Notes: generated by a model from the sequence alone, not told the origin. A stretch of DNA of 64,000 bases from Halomonas campaniensis (GCF_002211105.1 NZ_JPUA01000034.1:710117-774116); one strand, 5' to 3'. Positions 1 through 8,231 are shown, counted from the first letter of the stretch. Made by a program: numbers and translations.

Positions 1-126
1 GTTGCTGAGATCAATGGCGCTGACGAAGCCGCTTTTCAGGAAGCAGCGGAAACGGCTAAAGCTAACTGTCCTGTTTCCAAGGTTCTTAATGCAGATATAA
101 GTATGACGGCTAAATTAAAAGGCTGA
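1..126 (+). CDS. OsmC/Ohr-family peroxiredoxin, C-terminal fragment
   Basis: The window opens inside this gene; only the last 41 codons and the TGA are visible. The tail contains the motif NCPVSK (visible residues 22-27), the conserved second-cysteine motif of OsmC/Ohr thiol peroxidases, followed by a short terminal beta-strand sequence typical of the family. OsmC proteins reduce organic hydroperoxides in the cytoplasm, using a cysteine pair. A strong intrinsic terminator follows about 50 bases downstream, so this is the last gene of its transcript. Family assignment is fairly secure; OsmC versus a generic OsmC-like protein cannot be decided without the N-terminus. Confidence 0.75.
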   Translation, partial: VAEINGADEAAFQEAAETAKANCPVSKVLNADISMTAKLKG

Positions 127-173
127 CGATAAGCTATTTTGATAGCTTACGTTTTCAATAGCATAAGTTATGG

Positions 174-212
174 TGCCGCCACATTGATTGATGTGGCGGC
201 ATTTTTACTTTT
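174..212 (+). terminator. Intrinsic terminator after osmC-like gene
   Basis: An 11-bp perfect stem (TGCCGCCACAT / ATGTGGCGGCA) with a 6-base loop is followed by a run of T residues (TTTTTACTTTTTTT). It ends the plus-strand transcript coming from position 126. Confidence 0.85.
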
Positions 213-248
213 TTTATTGTCTGAATGAGTAGAAAAAGTGTTGATCAT

Positions 249-280
249 AAAAAAGCCTTGGCAAATGCCAAGGCTTTTTT
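249..280 (-). terminator. Intrinsic terminator of the PRC-barrel gene (bidirectional)
   Basis: The hairpin AAAAAAGCCTTGGC-AAAT-GCCAAGGCTTTTTT has A and T tracts on both sides, so it can stop transcription from either strand. It lies 16 bases beyond the stop codon of the minus-strand gene at 296-727. Confidence 0.85.
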
Positions 281-295
281 GGAACTAATTAGCGT

Positions 296-727
296 TTACT
301 CATCTTCGCTTTTATCTTCGCTACGCTGATACTCTTCAGCAGCTTCAAGGGCATCTTCTGAAGCATTAACGGTGATGACATAATTTTCGCCATCTTCGTC
401 TTTGGTTAGCTCAAGTGAATCCCACTCGATAGCGACATTTTTCTCGCCCATGCCCAGAAAGCCACCAACGCCAACGACAACAGCGTTAATCTGACCATCT
501 TCATCAATTACTAAGTCAGTGATGGTGCCAATATCTTCATCATCTTCGACGCTGCTTTTGACCTGGTTGCCGGTTAGGGCGTCAGCATGGAAAGTGCCTG
601 CTGGCGTTTCAGTCAGGTAAGTTGCTTCCATGGTGGAGGTGTTCTCTTCAGCGTTTACGGTGCCTGCGGCAAACATAAAGGCCGGAACCATGAGAGTGCC
701 TAAAATAGCGGGTTTAACCATTTTCAT
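296..727 (-). CDS. Exported PRC-barrel domain protein
   Basis: A 143-residue protein with an N-terminal signal sequence (MKMVKPAILG onward, cleavage probably after VNA near residue 26). A PRC-barrel-like segment at about residues 60-115 includes IGTITDLVIDEDGQI and the VVVGVGGFLGMGEKNVAI stretch. The tail is strongly acidic (DKSEDE), as expected for an exported protein of a halophile. The start chosen is the ATG at 727, preceded by AGGAGCAAGCAAA; an upstream in-frame ATG at 790 would put residues in front of the signal peptide and has no good ribosome site. PRC-barrel proteins of this type are periplasmic or envelope proteins of unknown biochemical role. It is monocistronic, with its own terminator. 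Confidence 0.75.
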   Translation of the reverse strand: MKMVKPAILGTLMVPAFMFAAGTVNAEENTSTMEATYLTETPAGTFHADALTGNQVKSSVEDDEDIGTITDLVIDEDGQINAVVVGVGGFLGMGEKNVAIEWDSLELTKDEDGENYVITVNASEDALEAAEEYQRSEDKSEDE

Positions 728-1107
728 TTTGCTTGCTCCTTGCGATTTTATTGGGCTTAACGACTCCGCGTAACAACCCGAATAAATCAATAGTAACGGT
801 ATTAGCTTCGTTTAAAATAAAATAAGCGATGGCAATGCCGGGGCTATTATTCCTAAGTGAGTTAATTACCCTGAATAGCTAATACATTAAGGTATTGCAT
901 TAGGATAATTGACGCTGTCTTGCGCGTCACTGCGCTAAGACACTTATCAGGTTAGTCGCTGTGTTCAAAAATACAACCATTCAATTGAAGATTCTAACTA
1001 ATGGGGCGCTTCTAGGGTTTCTCCCATGGCCCGGCATCCGCGCCTTCGTGCGACAGTCTGTCGAGTTGACCCATCCTCGATCAGTGGTCATATTCATCTC
1101 CAAATGG

Positions 1108-1139
1108 CTCACTTTTATCCTCGGTTTGATAAAAGTGAG
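1108..1139 (+). promoter_or_regulatory. 12-bp perfect hairpin in the leader of the L,D-transpeptidase gene
   Basis: CTCACTTTTATC and GATAAAAGTGAG form a perfect 12-bp inverted repeat with an 8-base loop, ending about 11 bases before the AGGAGA ribosome site at 1150. No T tract follows, so it is not a terminator for upstream transcription. It could be a repressor operator or an RNA hairpin controlling translation. The rest of the 728-1166 spacer holds no convincing gene; a smaller inverted repeat TGACGC-N8-GCGTCA sits at 910-929. Confidence 0.5.
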
Positions 1140-1166
1140 GTCGCATAAAAAGGAGAACCTCTGACC

Positions 1167-2123
1167 ATGAACCCCCACCCTTTGCAGACTATCAAGCAGC
1201 TCTGCGTCAGTAGTATTGCGTTAGGCGCATGGCTTTTTGCCTCGAGCGCGACAGCCGATAACAGCGAGCTGCCCAAAGGGCATTTTCTGTTGCCTGAAGT
1301 GGGCAATATGGTTGGCCAGGTGTATACCGTCACGGCGGCCGAAGATGACACACTGCTGGATATTGCCCGCATACACAACGTGGGCTATGAAGAAATTCGT
1401 ATGGCTAATCCTGATGTTAGTCTCTGGGTTCCGGGAGAAGGAACAGAGGTCACTATCCCTGGGCAGTTTATTCTTCCCGATGAGGAGCGAACAGGGATCG
1501 TCATCAATGTGGCGGAGCTGCGCCTCTACTACTACCCCGATGTCGAGGCCGGAGAAGCGCCGCGGGTGGAGACTTATCCTATTGGTATTGGGCGTGACGC
1601 CTATAATACGCCGCTGGGGATTACCGAGACGACCATGCGCCTTGAAAATCCAGCCTGGTACCCACCTGAGTCGATTCGTCGTGAAGCTGCTGAGCGTGGT
1701 GATCCCGCCCCCGCGGTTGTGCCTCCCGGCGCCGATAACCCCTTAGGTAAATACGCTATTCTGCTGGATATTCCCGGTTACCTGATCCATGGCACCAATC
1801 AGCCTGATGGCATTGGCATGCGCGCTAGCCGTGGCTGTATCCGCATGCACCCTGAAGATATTGAGTCAGTTTTTTGGCGGGTGCCAGTAGGCACGCAAGT
1901 CAATATTATCGATTCGCCTATTAAAGTAGGCTGGGATACCAGCGGTAAAGGCTACATTCAGGCGTTTACCGCCACGGATGAAAACGCTTATGGCATGGAC
2001 ACGCTATTAAACGTGGTCGGGCTTATTGAAGAGCACGAGGGCGATAACACGCATAGCGCCAATTATGAGCAGGTGCGCGAAGTGCTGGAGCGGGCCAACG
2101 GGCAAATTGTTCCGCTTAGCTAA
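1167..2123 (+). CDS. L,D-transpeptidase (YkuD/ErfK family) with LysM domain
   Basis: A 318-residue periplasmic peptidoglycan enzyme. A signal peptide occupies residues 1-30 (ending SSATA). A LysM-type wall-binding segment lies at about 50-98 (TVTAAEDDTLLDIARIHN, then VPGEGTEVTIPGQFILP). The YkuD catalytic domain spans about 112-245, with HGTN at His208 and the signature SRGCIRM with nucleophile Cys224. Family members form 3-3 cross-links or attach Braun-type lipoprotein to peptidoglycan (ErfK, YbiS, YnhG, YcfS); which reaction applies here cannot be read from sequence. Ribosome site AGGAGAACCTCTGACC precedes the ATG. The gene stands alone, facing the convergent 2OG oxygenase gene, with a long palindrome between them. 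Confidence 0.9.
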   Translation: MNPHPLQTIKQLCVSSIALGAWLFASSATADNSELPKGHFLLPEVGNMVGQVYTVTAAEDDTLLDIARIHNVGYEEIRMANPDVSLWVPGEGTEVTIPGQFILPDEERTGIVINVAELRLYYYPDVEAGEAPRVETYPIGIGRDAYNTPLGITETTMRLENPAWYPPESIRREAAERGDPAPAVVPPGADNPLGKYAILLDIPGYLIHGTNQPDGIGMRASRGCIRMHPEDIESVFWRVPVGTQVNIIDSPIKVGWDTSGKGYIQAFTATDENAYGMDTLLNVVGLIEEHEGDNTHSANYEQVREVLERANGQIVPLS

Positions 2124-2145
2124 GCTGTTGTAGCGCTTAAAACGC

Positions 2146-2290
2146 TAGGATTTGTCTGAAAACTGGCTGCGCTCGACCATACGGCGTTAAAAATCGGCTC
2201 AAAGTACTCATTTACGACACGTAAACTCCGTCTTTTCGTCGATTTTTGCCTTGTCTGGCCTTCGCTCGCCGACTTTTCAGACAAACCCTA
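2146..2290. repeat. Long symmetric palindromic element (MITE/REP-like)
   Basis: The element is bounded by TAGGATTTGTCTGAAAA on the left and its near-complement TTTTCAGACAAACCCTA on the right, and is centred exactly on position 2218, where TTTACG-ACA-CGTAAA forms the tip. Between tip and ends the arms remain partly complementary (for example AAAAATCG at both sides). The right end overlaps the TAG of the minus-strand oxygenase gene. It contains no ORF. It resembles short non-autonomous palindromic repeats found between convergent genes and may also terminate or stabilise both transcripts. Confidence 0.7.
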
Positions 2291-2956
2291 ACGTGCAGGG
2301 TCAAGCACGCCACCCAGTGACGCATTGCGCCGAAACCAGCCCGCGATGCTGGTGCGCGGGTGGCGGGTTGGCAGTACTTCGTGGGGAATGGTTTCAGATA
2401 GAAAACAGGCGAAAGTGCCTGCTTCGGGGATGACCCGGGCGACTTCCTGGCTGGGGGCGTCAGGGTGATAAATCACCATTTCACCGCCGCCATCGCTTGG
2501 CCAGTTGGGGGTCAGATAGCCAACCGTTGAGATGACCCGGTTGGCGCGACCGCGAAAGCTATCCAAGTGTCGCTGATAGAATGCGCCGGGGGGGTAGTGG
2601 GCAAAGTGAGCCTCGTACTCAAACAGGCCCAAAAACAGCGCGTGGTTAAGCGCCTGCTGTAGCTCGCTCATGGCGTCTAAATAACGCCGTTGGGCAGCGC
2701 TCTCTCGATCCAGCCAGTGAATTGCGTCGCCACGGATATCTTTACGCAGCAGGTGCTGTTGGCCACGGCCAATGCCCGCTTCATCCAGTCCGTTATACGC
2801 CGCCCGGTGCAGCAACTCTTGGTTCAGCGCGGCGCATAGTTCCAGGTCGATGACCTCGCGGCCTACATACCAGCCCTGTTCAACCAGCGCATCCACCAGG
2901 GTGAGCTGCGTTGCGGGCTGTAGCGCAGGTGACGGCGTAGCAATATTGGGTGTCAT
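2288..2956 (-). CDS. 2-oxoglutarate/Fe(II)-dependent oxygenase (prolyl-4-hydroxylase-like)
   Basis: A 222-residue cytoplasmic protein of the SM-20/prolyl hydroxylase type. Iron ligands are visible as His130 and Asp132 in YQRHLDSF and His192 in ETIPHEVLPT, with Arg201 (HPRTS) placed to bind 2-oxoglutarate. The surrounding strand pattern (GGEMVIYHP, GTFACFLS) matches the double-stranded beta-helix of the family. The substrate is unknown. Its ATG overlaps the TGA of the upstream Nudix gene as ATGA at 2953-2956, so the two are translationally coupled. The C-terminus (DPAR) runs into the palindromic element. Confidence 0.85.
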   Translation of the reverse strand: MTPNIATPSPALQPATQLTLVDALVEQGWYVGREVIDLELCAALNQELLHRAAYNGLDEAGIGRGQQHLLRKDIRGDAIHWLDRESAAQRRYLDAMSELQQALNHALFLGLFEYEAHFAHYPPGAFYQRHLDSFRGRANRVISTVGYLTPNWPSDGGGEMVIYHPDAPSQEVARVIPEAGTFACFLSETIPHEVLPTRHPRTSIAGWFRRNASLGGVLDPAR

Positions 2957-3624
2957 TGGTTGGATCTCGATGGCGCCGAGCCCGAAACGGTCGTGGAGGA
3001 TGTTGATAGGCGGCTTTTGCGTTCAGGGTAGTGGCGCAAAGGTCCGTGGGGGCGTTGATATAGGTCGATCGGCATACCAAAACCTTCAGCCAGCAGTTCC
3101 ACCAGCATCATGGCCGAAAGCCCCCAGATGACATGGCCGTCTACGTGGTAGCTGGGCACGTAGTGGGCCACCCCATCCACGGTAATCACATCGGTATGCG
3201 TACGGTGGTCGTCTAGAAAGTGGCTCAGCGGTACTTCAAAAATGGTGTCTAATTCGCCGGGGTCGGCAACCAAGGGTAGATCCGGCGGAATAATACCCAC
3301 CCAGGGGGTGACGCGAATGCCGTGCAGCGAAATAACGTCCGACAGCCGCCCCAGGGGTTGCACCAGAGCGGGGTCAAGGGCAATCTCTTCTTCTGCCTCA
3401 CGAAGCGCCGTAGCGTAGAGATCAGCGTCAAAGGGTTCGCGCTTACCACCCGGGAACGCCACCTGGCCGCTATGGGTGCTCAAATGGCTGGCCCGGCGGG
3501 TAAACAGTAAAGTAGGCACTGGGCGCTCGACAATCGGCAACAGCACGGCGGCCTCGGGCATCACGATGTGATCCAAGCGTTGAGGCGTCAGTTGTTGCAG
3601 CCGTTTACGCAGTTTCTCTAACAT
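2953..3624 (-). CDS. CoA pyrophosphatase-type Nudix hydrolase (NudL/YeaB-like)
   Basis: A 223-residue Nudix hydrolase. The motif HSGQVAFPGGK at residues 51-61 leads into a Nudix box at about 60-83 with REAEEEIAL. This combination is characteristic of CoA and acyl-CoA pyrophosphatases, which cut CoA to 4'-phosphopantetheine and 3',5'-ADP. The start MLEKLRKRL at 3624 matches the family N-terminus; the reading frame is open to 3699 but the extra residues are atypical. It lies upstream of and overlaps the 2OG oxygenase gene. Whether CoA itself is the substrate is inferred from the motif. Confidence 0.85.
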   Translation of the reverse strand: MLEKLRKRLQQLTPQRLDHIVMPEAAVLLPIVERPVPTLLFTRRASHLSTHSGQVAFPGGKREPFDADLYATALREAEEEIALDPALVQPLGRLSDVISLHGIRVTPWVGIIPPDLPLVADPGELDTIFEVPLSHFLDDHRTHTDVITVDGVAHYVPSYHVDGHVIWGLSAMMLVELLAEGFGMPIDLYQRPHGPLRHYPERKSRLSTSSTTVSGSAPSRSNQ

Positions 3625-3718
3625 AGGGCATCCCGTTACTTTGTTCTCTTTTACCCAGCAGCGGTCGTTGGCGTCAAGGGCGTCGAGGCTTCTATTCACT
3701 AGCCGTTGAGAATATGCG

Positions 3719-4276
3719 ATGAATTTCTGTAGCCAGTGTGGTGCTAAAGTACGGTTTGCCGTCCCGGAAGGGGATGACCGCCCGCGCTATCTGTGCGATG
3801 CCTGCGGCACTATTCACTATCAAAATCCACGCATCGTGGCCGGTACGCTGCCCGTTAGCGGGAGTAAAGTGCTGCTCTGTAAGCGCGCGATTTCACCGCG
3901 CAAAGGCTACTGGACGCTGCCTGCTGGCTATATGGAAAATGCCGAGTCAACCCAGCAGGCCGCTTCCAGAGAGACTCGGGAAGAGGCCTGTGCCGAAGTC
4001 GAGCTGGCCAACCTCTACACGCTCATTGACCTACCGCATATCAATCAGGTGTATATGATTTTCCGCGCCGAGCTGGTGGGAGGCTTTAGCGCCGGGCCGG
4101 AAAGCCTGGAAGTCGCGCTATTTGAAGAGCACGAAATCCCCTGGGATGAATTGGCTTTCACCACCATTGAGCGCACGCTACGTCACTTTTACGCTGACCG
4201 CGCCCTCAATGAGTTTCCGCTGCATATCAGCATGGTGACCCCCGAAGACCGCGAGCGCTATTTTGGCAGCGCGTGA
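3719..4276 (+). CDS. Nudix hydrolase with N-terminal zinc ribbon
   Basis: A 185-residue protein. An N-terminal zinc ribbon has Cys4, Cys7, Cys26 and Cys29. The Nudix domain follows, with the box at residues 70-92 (Gly70, Glu76, Arg84-Glu85, Glu88-Glu89); the usual late glycine is replaced by Cys91. This layout resembles a shortened NudC-like family that hydrolyses nucleotide diphosphate derivatives; the true substrate is unknown. It is divergent from the CoA-type Nudix gene, with about 95 bases between starts, so two Nudix genes share one promoter region. Confidence 0.85.
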   Translation: MNFCSQCGAKVRFAVPEGDDRPRYLCDACGTIHYQNPRIVAGTLPVSGSKVLLCKRAISPRKGYWTLPAGYMENAESTQQAASRETREEACAEVELANLYTLIDLPHINQVYMIFRAELVGGFSAGPESLEVALFEEHEIPWDELAFTTIERTLRHFYADRALNEFPLHISMVTPEDRERYFGSA

Positions 4277-4304
4277 GTCATTCACACCCCGACGAAAAAT
4301 CCAC

Positions 4305-4616
4305 TTACAGATCGGCCAACTGCCATACATCATAAGCGACTTCTTCGTAGGGGTGGGCTAGTTTTAAGGCCGCGATGGCGCCGTGAATATGCGCTTCCTC
4401 GCACAGCAACTCGACTTTGAACTCTTCGACCTTTTCCAAGCTGCCCACTGAGCCGATATGCGGGTGGGCCCCCTCGGTTGGGCGAAACTGGCCCGTACCG
4501 CGGGTTTGGAAACAGGCGTTTTCGTAGGCGCCTACACGCCCTGCACCGGCCTCAAACACCGCCTGCTTGACGCTTTCGGCATCTTCTATGGGGACAAAAA
4601 AAGCGAGCTTATACAT
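4305..4616 (-). CDS. Small NIF3/YqfO-like protein
   Basis: A 103-residue protein beginning MYKLAFFVP and ending with HPYEEVAYDVWQL. Both ends are hallmarks of the ferredoxin-like/CutA-like module inserted in YqfO/NIF3 proteins, which also occurs as a stand-alone family in gammaproteobacteria. The metal-binding NIF3 core is absent, so catalytic function cannot be claimed. It converges on the zinc-ribbon Nudix gene with 28 bases between the stops. Function unknown. Confidence 0.75.
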   Translation of the reverse strand: MYKLAFFVPIEDAESVKQAVFEAGAGRVGAYENACFQTRGTGQFRPTEGAHPHIGSVGSLEKVEEFKVELLCEEAHIHGAIAALKLAHPYEEVAYDVWQLADL

Positions 4617-4758
4617 GGTGTATCTCCAAATGATCGGTTCATTGGAAAGCGCTAAACGGTGGCTATCTTAGCGGATAGGTGACTATTGGTCTCGGGCTTG
4701 GCTTTGTATGATGATATTTTTATGACGTTTCCCCTATGACTGTTAGACGAGCCGCCCC

Positions 4759-5709
4759 ATGGATAAATTTGAAGTGAAGTTGGATCAGGCCGCCAGGGCT
4801 GCCTGGATGTCCTACGTCGGTGGAATGACTCAGGATGAGATCGCCAGCCAGTTGGGTGTTTCACGCCCCGGCGTTCAGCGTTTATTAGCCTTGGCCCGCC
4901 AGGAGGGGCTGGTAAAAGTCCATATCGATCATCCGATCTCTCACTGTATGGCGTTGGGCAGCACGCTGCGCGATCACTTCGGTTTGACCTACTGTGAAGT
5001 GGTGCCCGCTGATAACCATGCCGCCGACAGCGCCGCCTCCTACTTGGCAGTTGCGGCCGCCGAGCGCATAGCGCAACTGGTTGAGCGCAGCGAACCGTTG
5101 ACGCTTTCGCTGGGCACCGGGCGTTCGGTGCGGGCAGCGGTAGAAGCGCTTAGCCGTGTCGAGCGGCCCCAGCACCGCTTTGTGTCGCTGGTGGGCAATG
5201 TCGCCCGGGATGGCTCGGCCAACCGCTACGATGCGGTGATGGTAATGGCGGATAAAACCGGCGGCGAACGCTTCTTGCTGCCGGCACCGGTGGTCGCCGA
5301 GTCGCTGGCTGAAAAAGAGGCAATGCTTGCCCAGCGGCTGTTTAAGGCGATTGCTGATGTGGCCAGAGAGTCAGAGGCCGCCTTTATCGGTATCGGGCGT
5401 ATTGATCGTCAGGCCACGCTGTTTCAAGACCACTTTATTAGTGAAAGCGAGCTGGACGAGTTACTGGGACTGAAAGCAGTGGGGGAATTGCTAGGTTGGC
5501 CGCTGAACCGAGACGGCGAAGTGATCGACTGCTCCATTACGCGGCGGGTCACCAGTCTTCCCCTGGAGCGCTTTGGTAAGCACCACATGGTAGCCATCGC
5601 CGGTGGCCACGAAAAAGCCCCGGCGATACATGCCGCGCTACGCGGCGGCTGGCTGAAAGGGTTGGTGACTGACGAAGTGGCCGCTAGACAGATTGTTGAG
5701 TCGTTATAG
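4759..5709 (+). CDS. SorC/DeoR-type sugar-binding transcriptional regulator of the polyol operon
   Basis: A 316-residue regulator. The N-terminal helix-turn-helix is at about residues 20-48 (GGMTQDEIASQLGVSRPGVQRLL). A large C-terminal sugar-phosphate-binding domain shows the SorC-family segments LSLGTGRSVRAAVEAL and FIGIGRI. Members bind phosphorylated sugars and control adjacent carbohydrate operons. It sits directly upstream of the polyol ABC transporter on the same strand, separated by a 172-base gap that holds a dyad at 5809-5831. It is inferred to regulate the genes downstream; the effector is unknown. Confidence 0.88.
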   Translation: MDKFEVKLDQAARAAWMSYVGGMTQDEIASQLGVSRPGVQRLLALARQEGLVKVHIDHPISHCMALGSTLRDHFGLTYCEVVPADNHAADSAASYLAVAAAERIAQLVERSEPLTLSLGTGRSVRAAVEALSRVERPQHRFVSLVGNVARDGSANRYDAVMVMADKTGGERFLLPAPVVAESLAEKEAMLAQRLFKAIADVARESEAAFIGIGRIDRQATLFQDHFISESELDELLGLKAVGELLGWPLNRDGEVIDCSITRRVTSLPLERFGKHHMVAIAGGHEKAPAIHAALRGGWLKGLVTDEVAARQIVESL

Positions 5710-5808
5710 GTGTTTAACGCTCTGGGTGTGCACTGCAACATGCATTAGAGGTTATGAATTAGCGTAAAGTCTAAGCTAATCAGCTTTGCTTTTTTTTGGC
5801 TTACGTAC

Positions 5809-5831
5809 GATCATTTGTTCGATAGGTGATC
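5809..5831 (+). promoter_or_regulatory. Candidate operator upstream of the polyol transport operon
   Basis: GATCA-N13-TGATC forms a dyad in the spacer between the regulator gene and the binding-protein gene. Another inverted pair, TTAGC and GCTAA, lies at about 5759-5780. Position makes this a reasonable binding site for the SorC-type protein, but the match to a known SorC operator was not established. Confidence 0.35.
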
Positions 5832-5881
5832 AATAAGATCAAGGCGACAACAATGCCAATACCAGCCCATAGGAGTGCTTT

Positions 5882-7204
5882 ATGCGACTCGCACGTCACT
5901 TGCCCGTTACCACGTTAGCGGCCGCCATTGCCATATCGGGCCATGCCCAGGCGCAAACTGAAATTACCGTGGCCACGGTTAATAACAACGATATGGTGAT
6001 TATGCAGAGCCTCACCGAGGCTTTCGAAGAGGCACATCCCGACATCACCCTGGATTGGGTGGTGCTGGAGGAGAACGTGCTTCGTCAACGCATGACCACC
6101 GATATTGCCACCGGTGGCGCCCAGTTCGATGTCATGACGATTGGTACTTACGAAGTGCCTATTTGGGCTGAGCGCGGCTGGCTTTCACCGCTGGATAATC
6201 TGCCCGACGCCTACAATGAAGACGACCTGCTAGCCTCCGTTCGCGATGGTTTAAGCTACGACGATACGCTTCACGCACTGCCGTTTTATGCTGAAAGCTC
6301 AATGATGTACTACCGCACGGATCTATTCGAAGAAGCGGGCATTGAGATGAGCGAGCAACCCACCTGGGAAGAGGTGCGCGAGTGGGCGGGTGAGCTACAT
6401 GGCACCCAGGATGGCTTGGCTGGGATCTGTTTACGCGGCAAGCCTGGCTGGGGCGAAAACATGGCGTTTGTCTCCACCCTGGTGAACACCTACGGTGGCC
6501 GCTGGTTTGACGAAGAGTGGAACCCTGAACTCAACTCTGAAGCCTGGGTGAACGCTATTCAGTTTTATGTCGATTTGCTCAACGACTACGGCCCGCCGGG
6601 GGCTAGCTCCAACGGCTTTAACGAAAATCTGGCGCTATTCTCCCGTGGCAACTGCGCCATGTGGGTGGATGCCACCTCGGCAGCCGGCAAACTGTATGAC
6701 GGCAATGAGTCCGATGTGGCGGACAGCCTAGGGTTTGACCCGGCACCCGTGGCCGAAACACCTAAGGGCTCCCACTGGTTGTGGTCCTGGGCGTTAGCCA
6801 TCCCGGCTTCTTCAGAGAACCAGGACGCGGCGCGTGAGTTTATTACCTGGGCAACCTCCCAGGAGTACATTGAGCTGGTGGGTGAAACCCAAGGCTGGAC
6901 CAGTGTGCCACCAGGCACCCGGGAATCGACCTACGCCAATGAGCAGTACACCGAAGCCGCGCCCTTTGCTGACTTCGTGCTAAAGGCCATTAAGGATGCC
7001 GACCCCACCGACTCCACCCTGGAGCCCAATCCTTACGTGGGTGTTCAGTTCGTCGGTATTCCCGAGTTTCAGTCGATCGGTACCCAGGTGGGGCAAACCA
7101 TTGCCGCGGCGTTAACCGGTGATACCACGGTGGAGCAAGCGCTAGAGAGTGCTCAGCGTGCCACCGAACGCACCATGCAGCGGGCTGGCTACATCGAACG
7201 ATAA
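5882..7204 (+). CDS. smoE: ABC transporter periplasmic polyol-binding protein
   Basis: A 440-residue solute-binding protein of the family-1 (MalE-like) fold. A signal peptide ends at SGHAQA near residue 24. The mature protein contains ITVATVNNNDMVIMQSL and the ligand-region segment LPFYAESSMMYYRTDLFEEAGI. Close family members are SmoE/MtlE, which bind mannitol, sorbitol and arabitol. It is first of a four-gene ABC transporter set. A GC-rich hairpin with a short T run just after the stop probably keeps its expression above that of the permeases. The name follows from context and similarity; the exact ligand is inferred. Confidence 0.88.
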   Translation: MRLARHLPVTTLAAAIAISGHAQAQTEITVATVNNNDMVIMQSLTEAFEEAHPDITLDWVVLEENVLRQRMTTDIATGGAQFDVMTIGTYEVPIWAERGWLSPLDNLPDAYNEDDLLASVRDGLSYDDTLHALPFYAESSMMYYRTDLFEEAGIEMSEQPTWEEVREWAGELHGTQDGLAGICLRGKPGWGENMAFVSTLVNTYGGRWFDEEWNPELNSEAWVNAIQFYVDLLNDYGPPGASSNGFNENLALFSRGNCAMWVDATSAAGKLYDGNESDVADSLGFDPAPVAETPKGSHWLWSWALAIPASSENQDAAREFITWATSQEYIELVGETQGWTSVPPGTRESTYANEQYTEAAPFADFVLKAIKDADPTDSTLEPNPYVGVQFVGIPEFQSIGTQVGQTIAAALTGDTTVEQALESAQRATERTMQRAGYIER

Positions 7205-7214
7205 AAGAGAATGA

Positions 7215-7257
7215 CGCCTGCCTTCCTCTTGTTTACTACAGCGGAGGCAGGTGTTTT
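7215..7257 (+). terminator. Partial terminator / RNA-stabilising hairpin between binding protein and permease
   Basis: CGCCTGCCT (7215-7223) pairs with AGGCAGGTG (7245-7253), allowing one G-U pair, and is followed by TTTT. Such hairpins after a binding-protein gene commonly attenuate transcription into the permeases and protect the upstream message. Confidence 0.6.
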
Positions 7258-7311
7258 ATCGATGTTTTCGAGCAGTTTTTGTAAACAGCCTCGTACTTCG
7301 CAGGTAACCCC

Positions 7312-8202
7312 ATGACTAAAACACGTGCTTCCGGCCGTACCGTCGGTGGGCTGAGAACGCTGTCGCTCCAAGCGCCGGCCGTGACGCTACTGCTGCTATG
7401 GATGATTGTGCCGTTAGGCATGACGCTATGGTTCTCTTTTCAGTATTACAACCTGCTCATGCCCGGTATGACTGGCTTTGCCGGGTTGGAAAACTATGAA
7501 TACCTGCTCACCGACCCAGCGCTGTGGGCAGCGATGGGTAACACGCTGCTGCTGGTGGGGTGGGTGCTGGCGATTACCGTGGTGGGCGGCACCCTGCTAG
7601 CGGTGCTCTTCCAGCAAGAGTTCGCAGGACGCGGGATCGCCCGTGTACTGGCGATTTCACCGTTTTTTGTGATGCCCACCGTGAGCGCTCTGGTGTGGAA
7701 AAACATGATGATGCACCCCTCTAACGGGGTGCTGGCGTGGCTGGCTGAGTCCATCGGGTTGCCCGCTGTCGACTGGTTCTCCTCGCTGCCGCTGACCTCG
7801 ATTGTGATCATCGTGGCTTGGCAGTGGCTGCCGTTTGCACTGCTGATTCTGCTCACCGCCATGCAGTCGCTGGATGAGGATCAAGTGGAGGCCGCCAGAA
7901 TGGACGGGGCAGGGCCGGTGGCGATTTTCTTCTTTATTACGCTGCCGCACCTAAAACGGGCCATTAGCGTGGTCATCATGATTGAGATGATCTTCCTGCT
8001 GACTATTTTTGCCGAGATCTTTGTCACCACCTCCGGTGGGCCTGGCTTGGCCACTACCAATCTGGCCTACCTGATTTACATTCGTGCGCTGCTGGATTTT
8101 GACGTGGGCACTGCCTCCGCCGGTGGAGTGATCGCAATCATTCTCGCCAATATCGTGGCGATCTTCCTGGTTCGAATGGTAGCCAAAAACCTGGAAGAGT
8201 AG
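7312..8202 (+). CDS. smoF: Polyol ABC transporter permease, first subunit
   Basis: A 296-residue inner-membrane protein with about six membrane segments (for example PAVTLLLLWMIVPLGMTLWF near residue 24 and AIILANIVAIFLV near the C-terminus). The cytoplasmic EAA loop is EAARMDGAGPVAIFFFITLP at about residue 194, the contact site for the ATPase. It belongs to the MalF/SmoF type. It lies between the binding protein and the second permease; the 29-base gap to the next ATG shows they are cotranscribed. Confidence 0.9.
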   Translation: MTKTRASGRTVGGLRTLSLQAPAVTLLLLWMIVPLGMTLWFSFQYYNLLMPGMTGFAGLENYEYLLTDPALWAAMGNTLLLVGWVLAITVVGGTLLAVLFQQEFAGRGIARVLAISPFFVMPTVSALVWKNMMMHPSNGVLAWLAESIGLPAVDWFSSLPLTSIVIIVAWQWLPFALLILLTAMQSLDEDQVEAARMDGAGPVAIFFFITLPHLKRAISVVIMIEMIFLLTIFAEIFVTTSGGPGLATTNLAYLIYIRALLDFDVGTASAGGVIAIILANIVAIFLVRMVAKNLEE

Positions 8203-8231
8203 ACCGGCACTTGTGTCCTGGGAGTACTTCG

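Noticed and set aside
961..1164. 67-codon plus-strand frame in the spacer before the L,D-transpeptidase gene
   Set aside because: No ribosome site, no recognisable domain, overlaps the hairpin at 1108-1139, and an equally long frame exists on the other strand.
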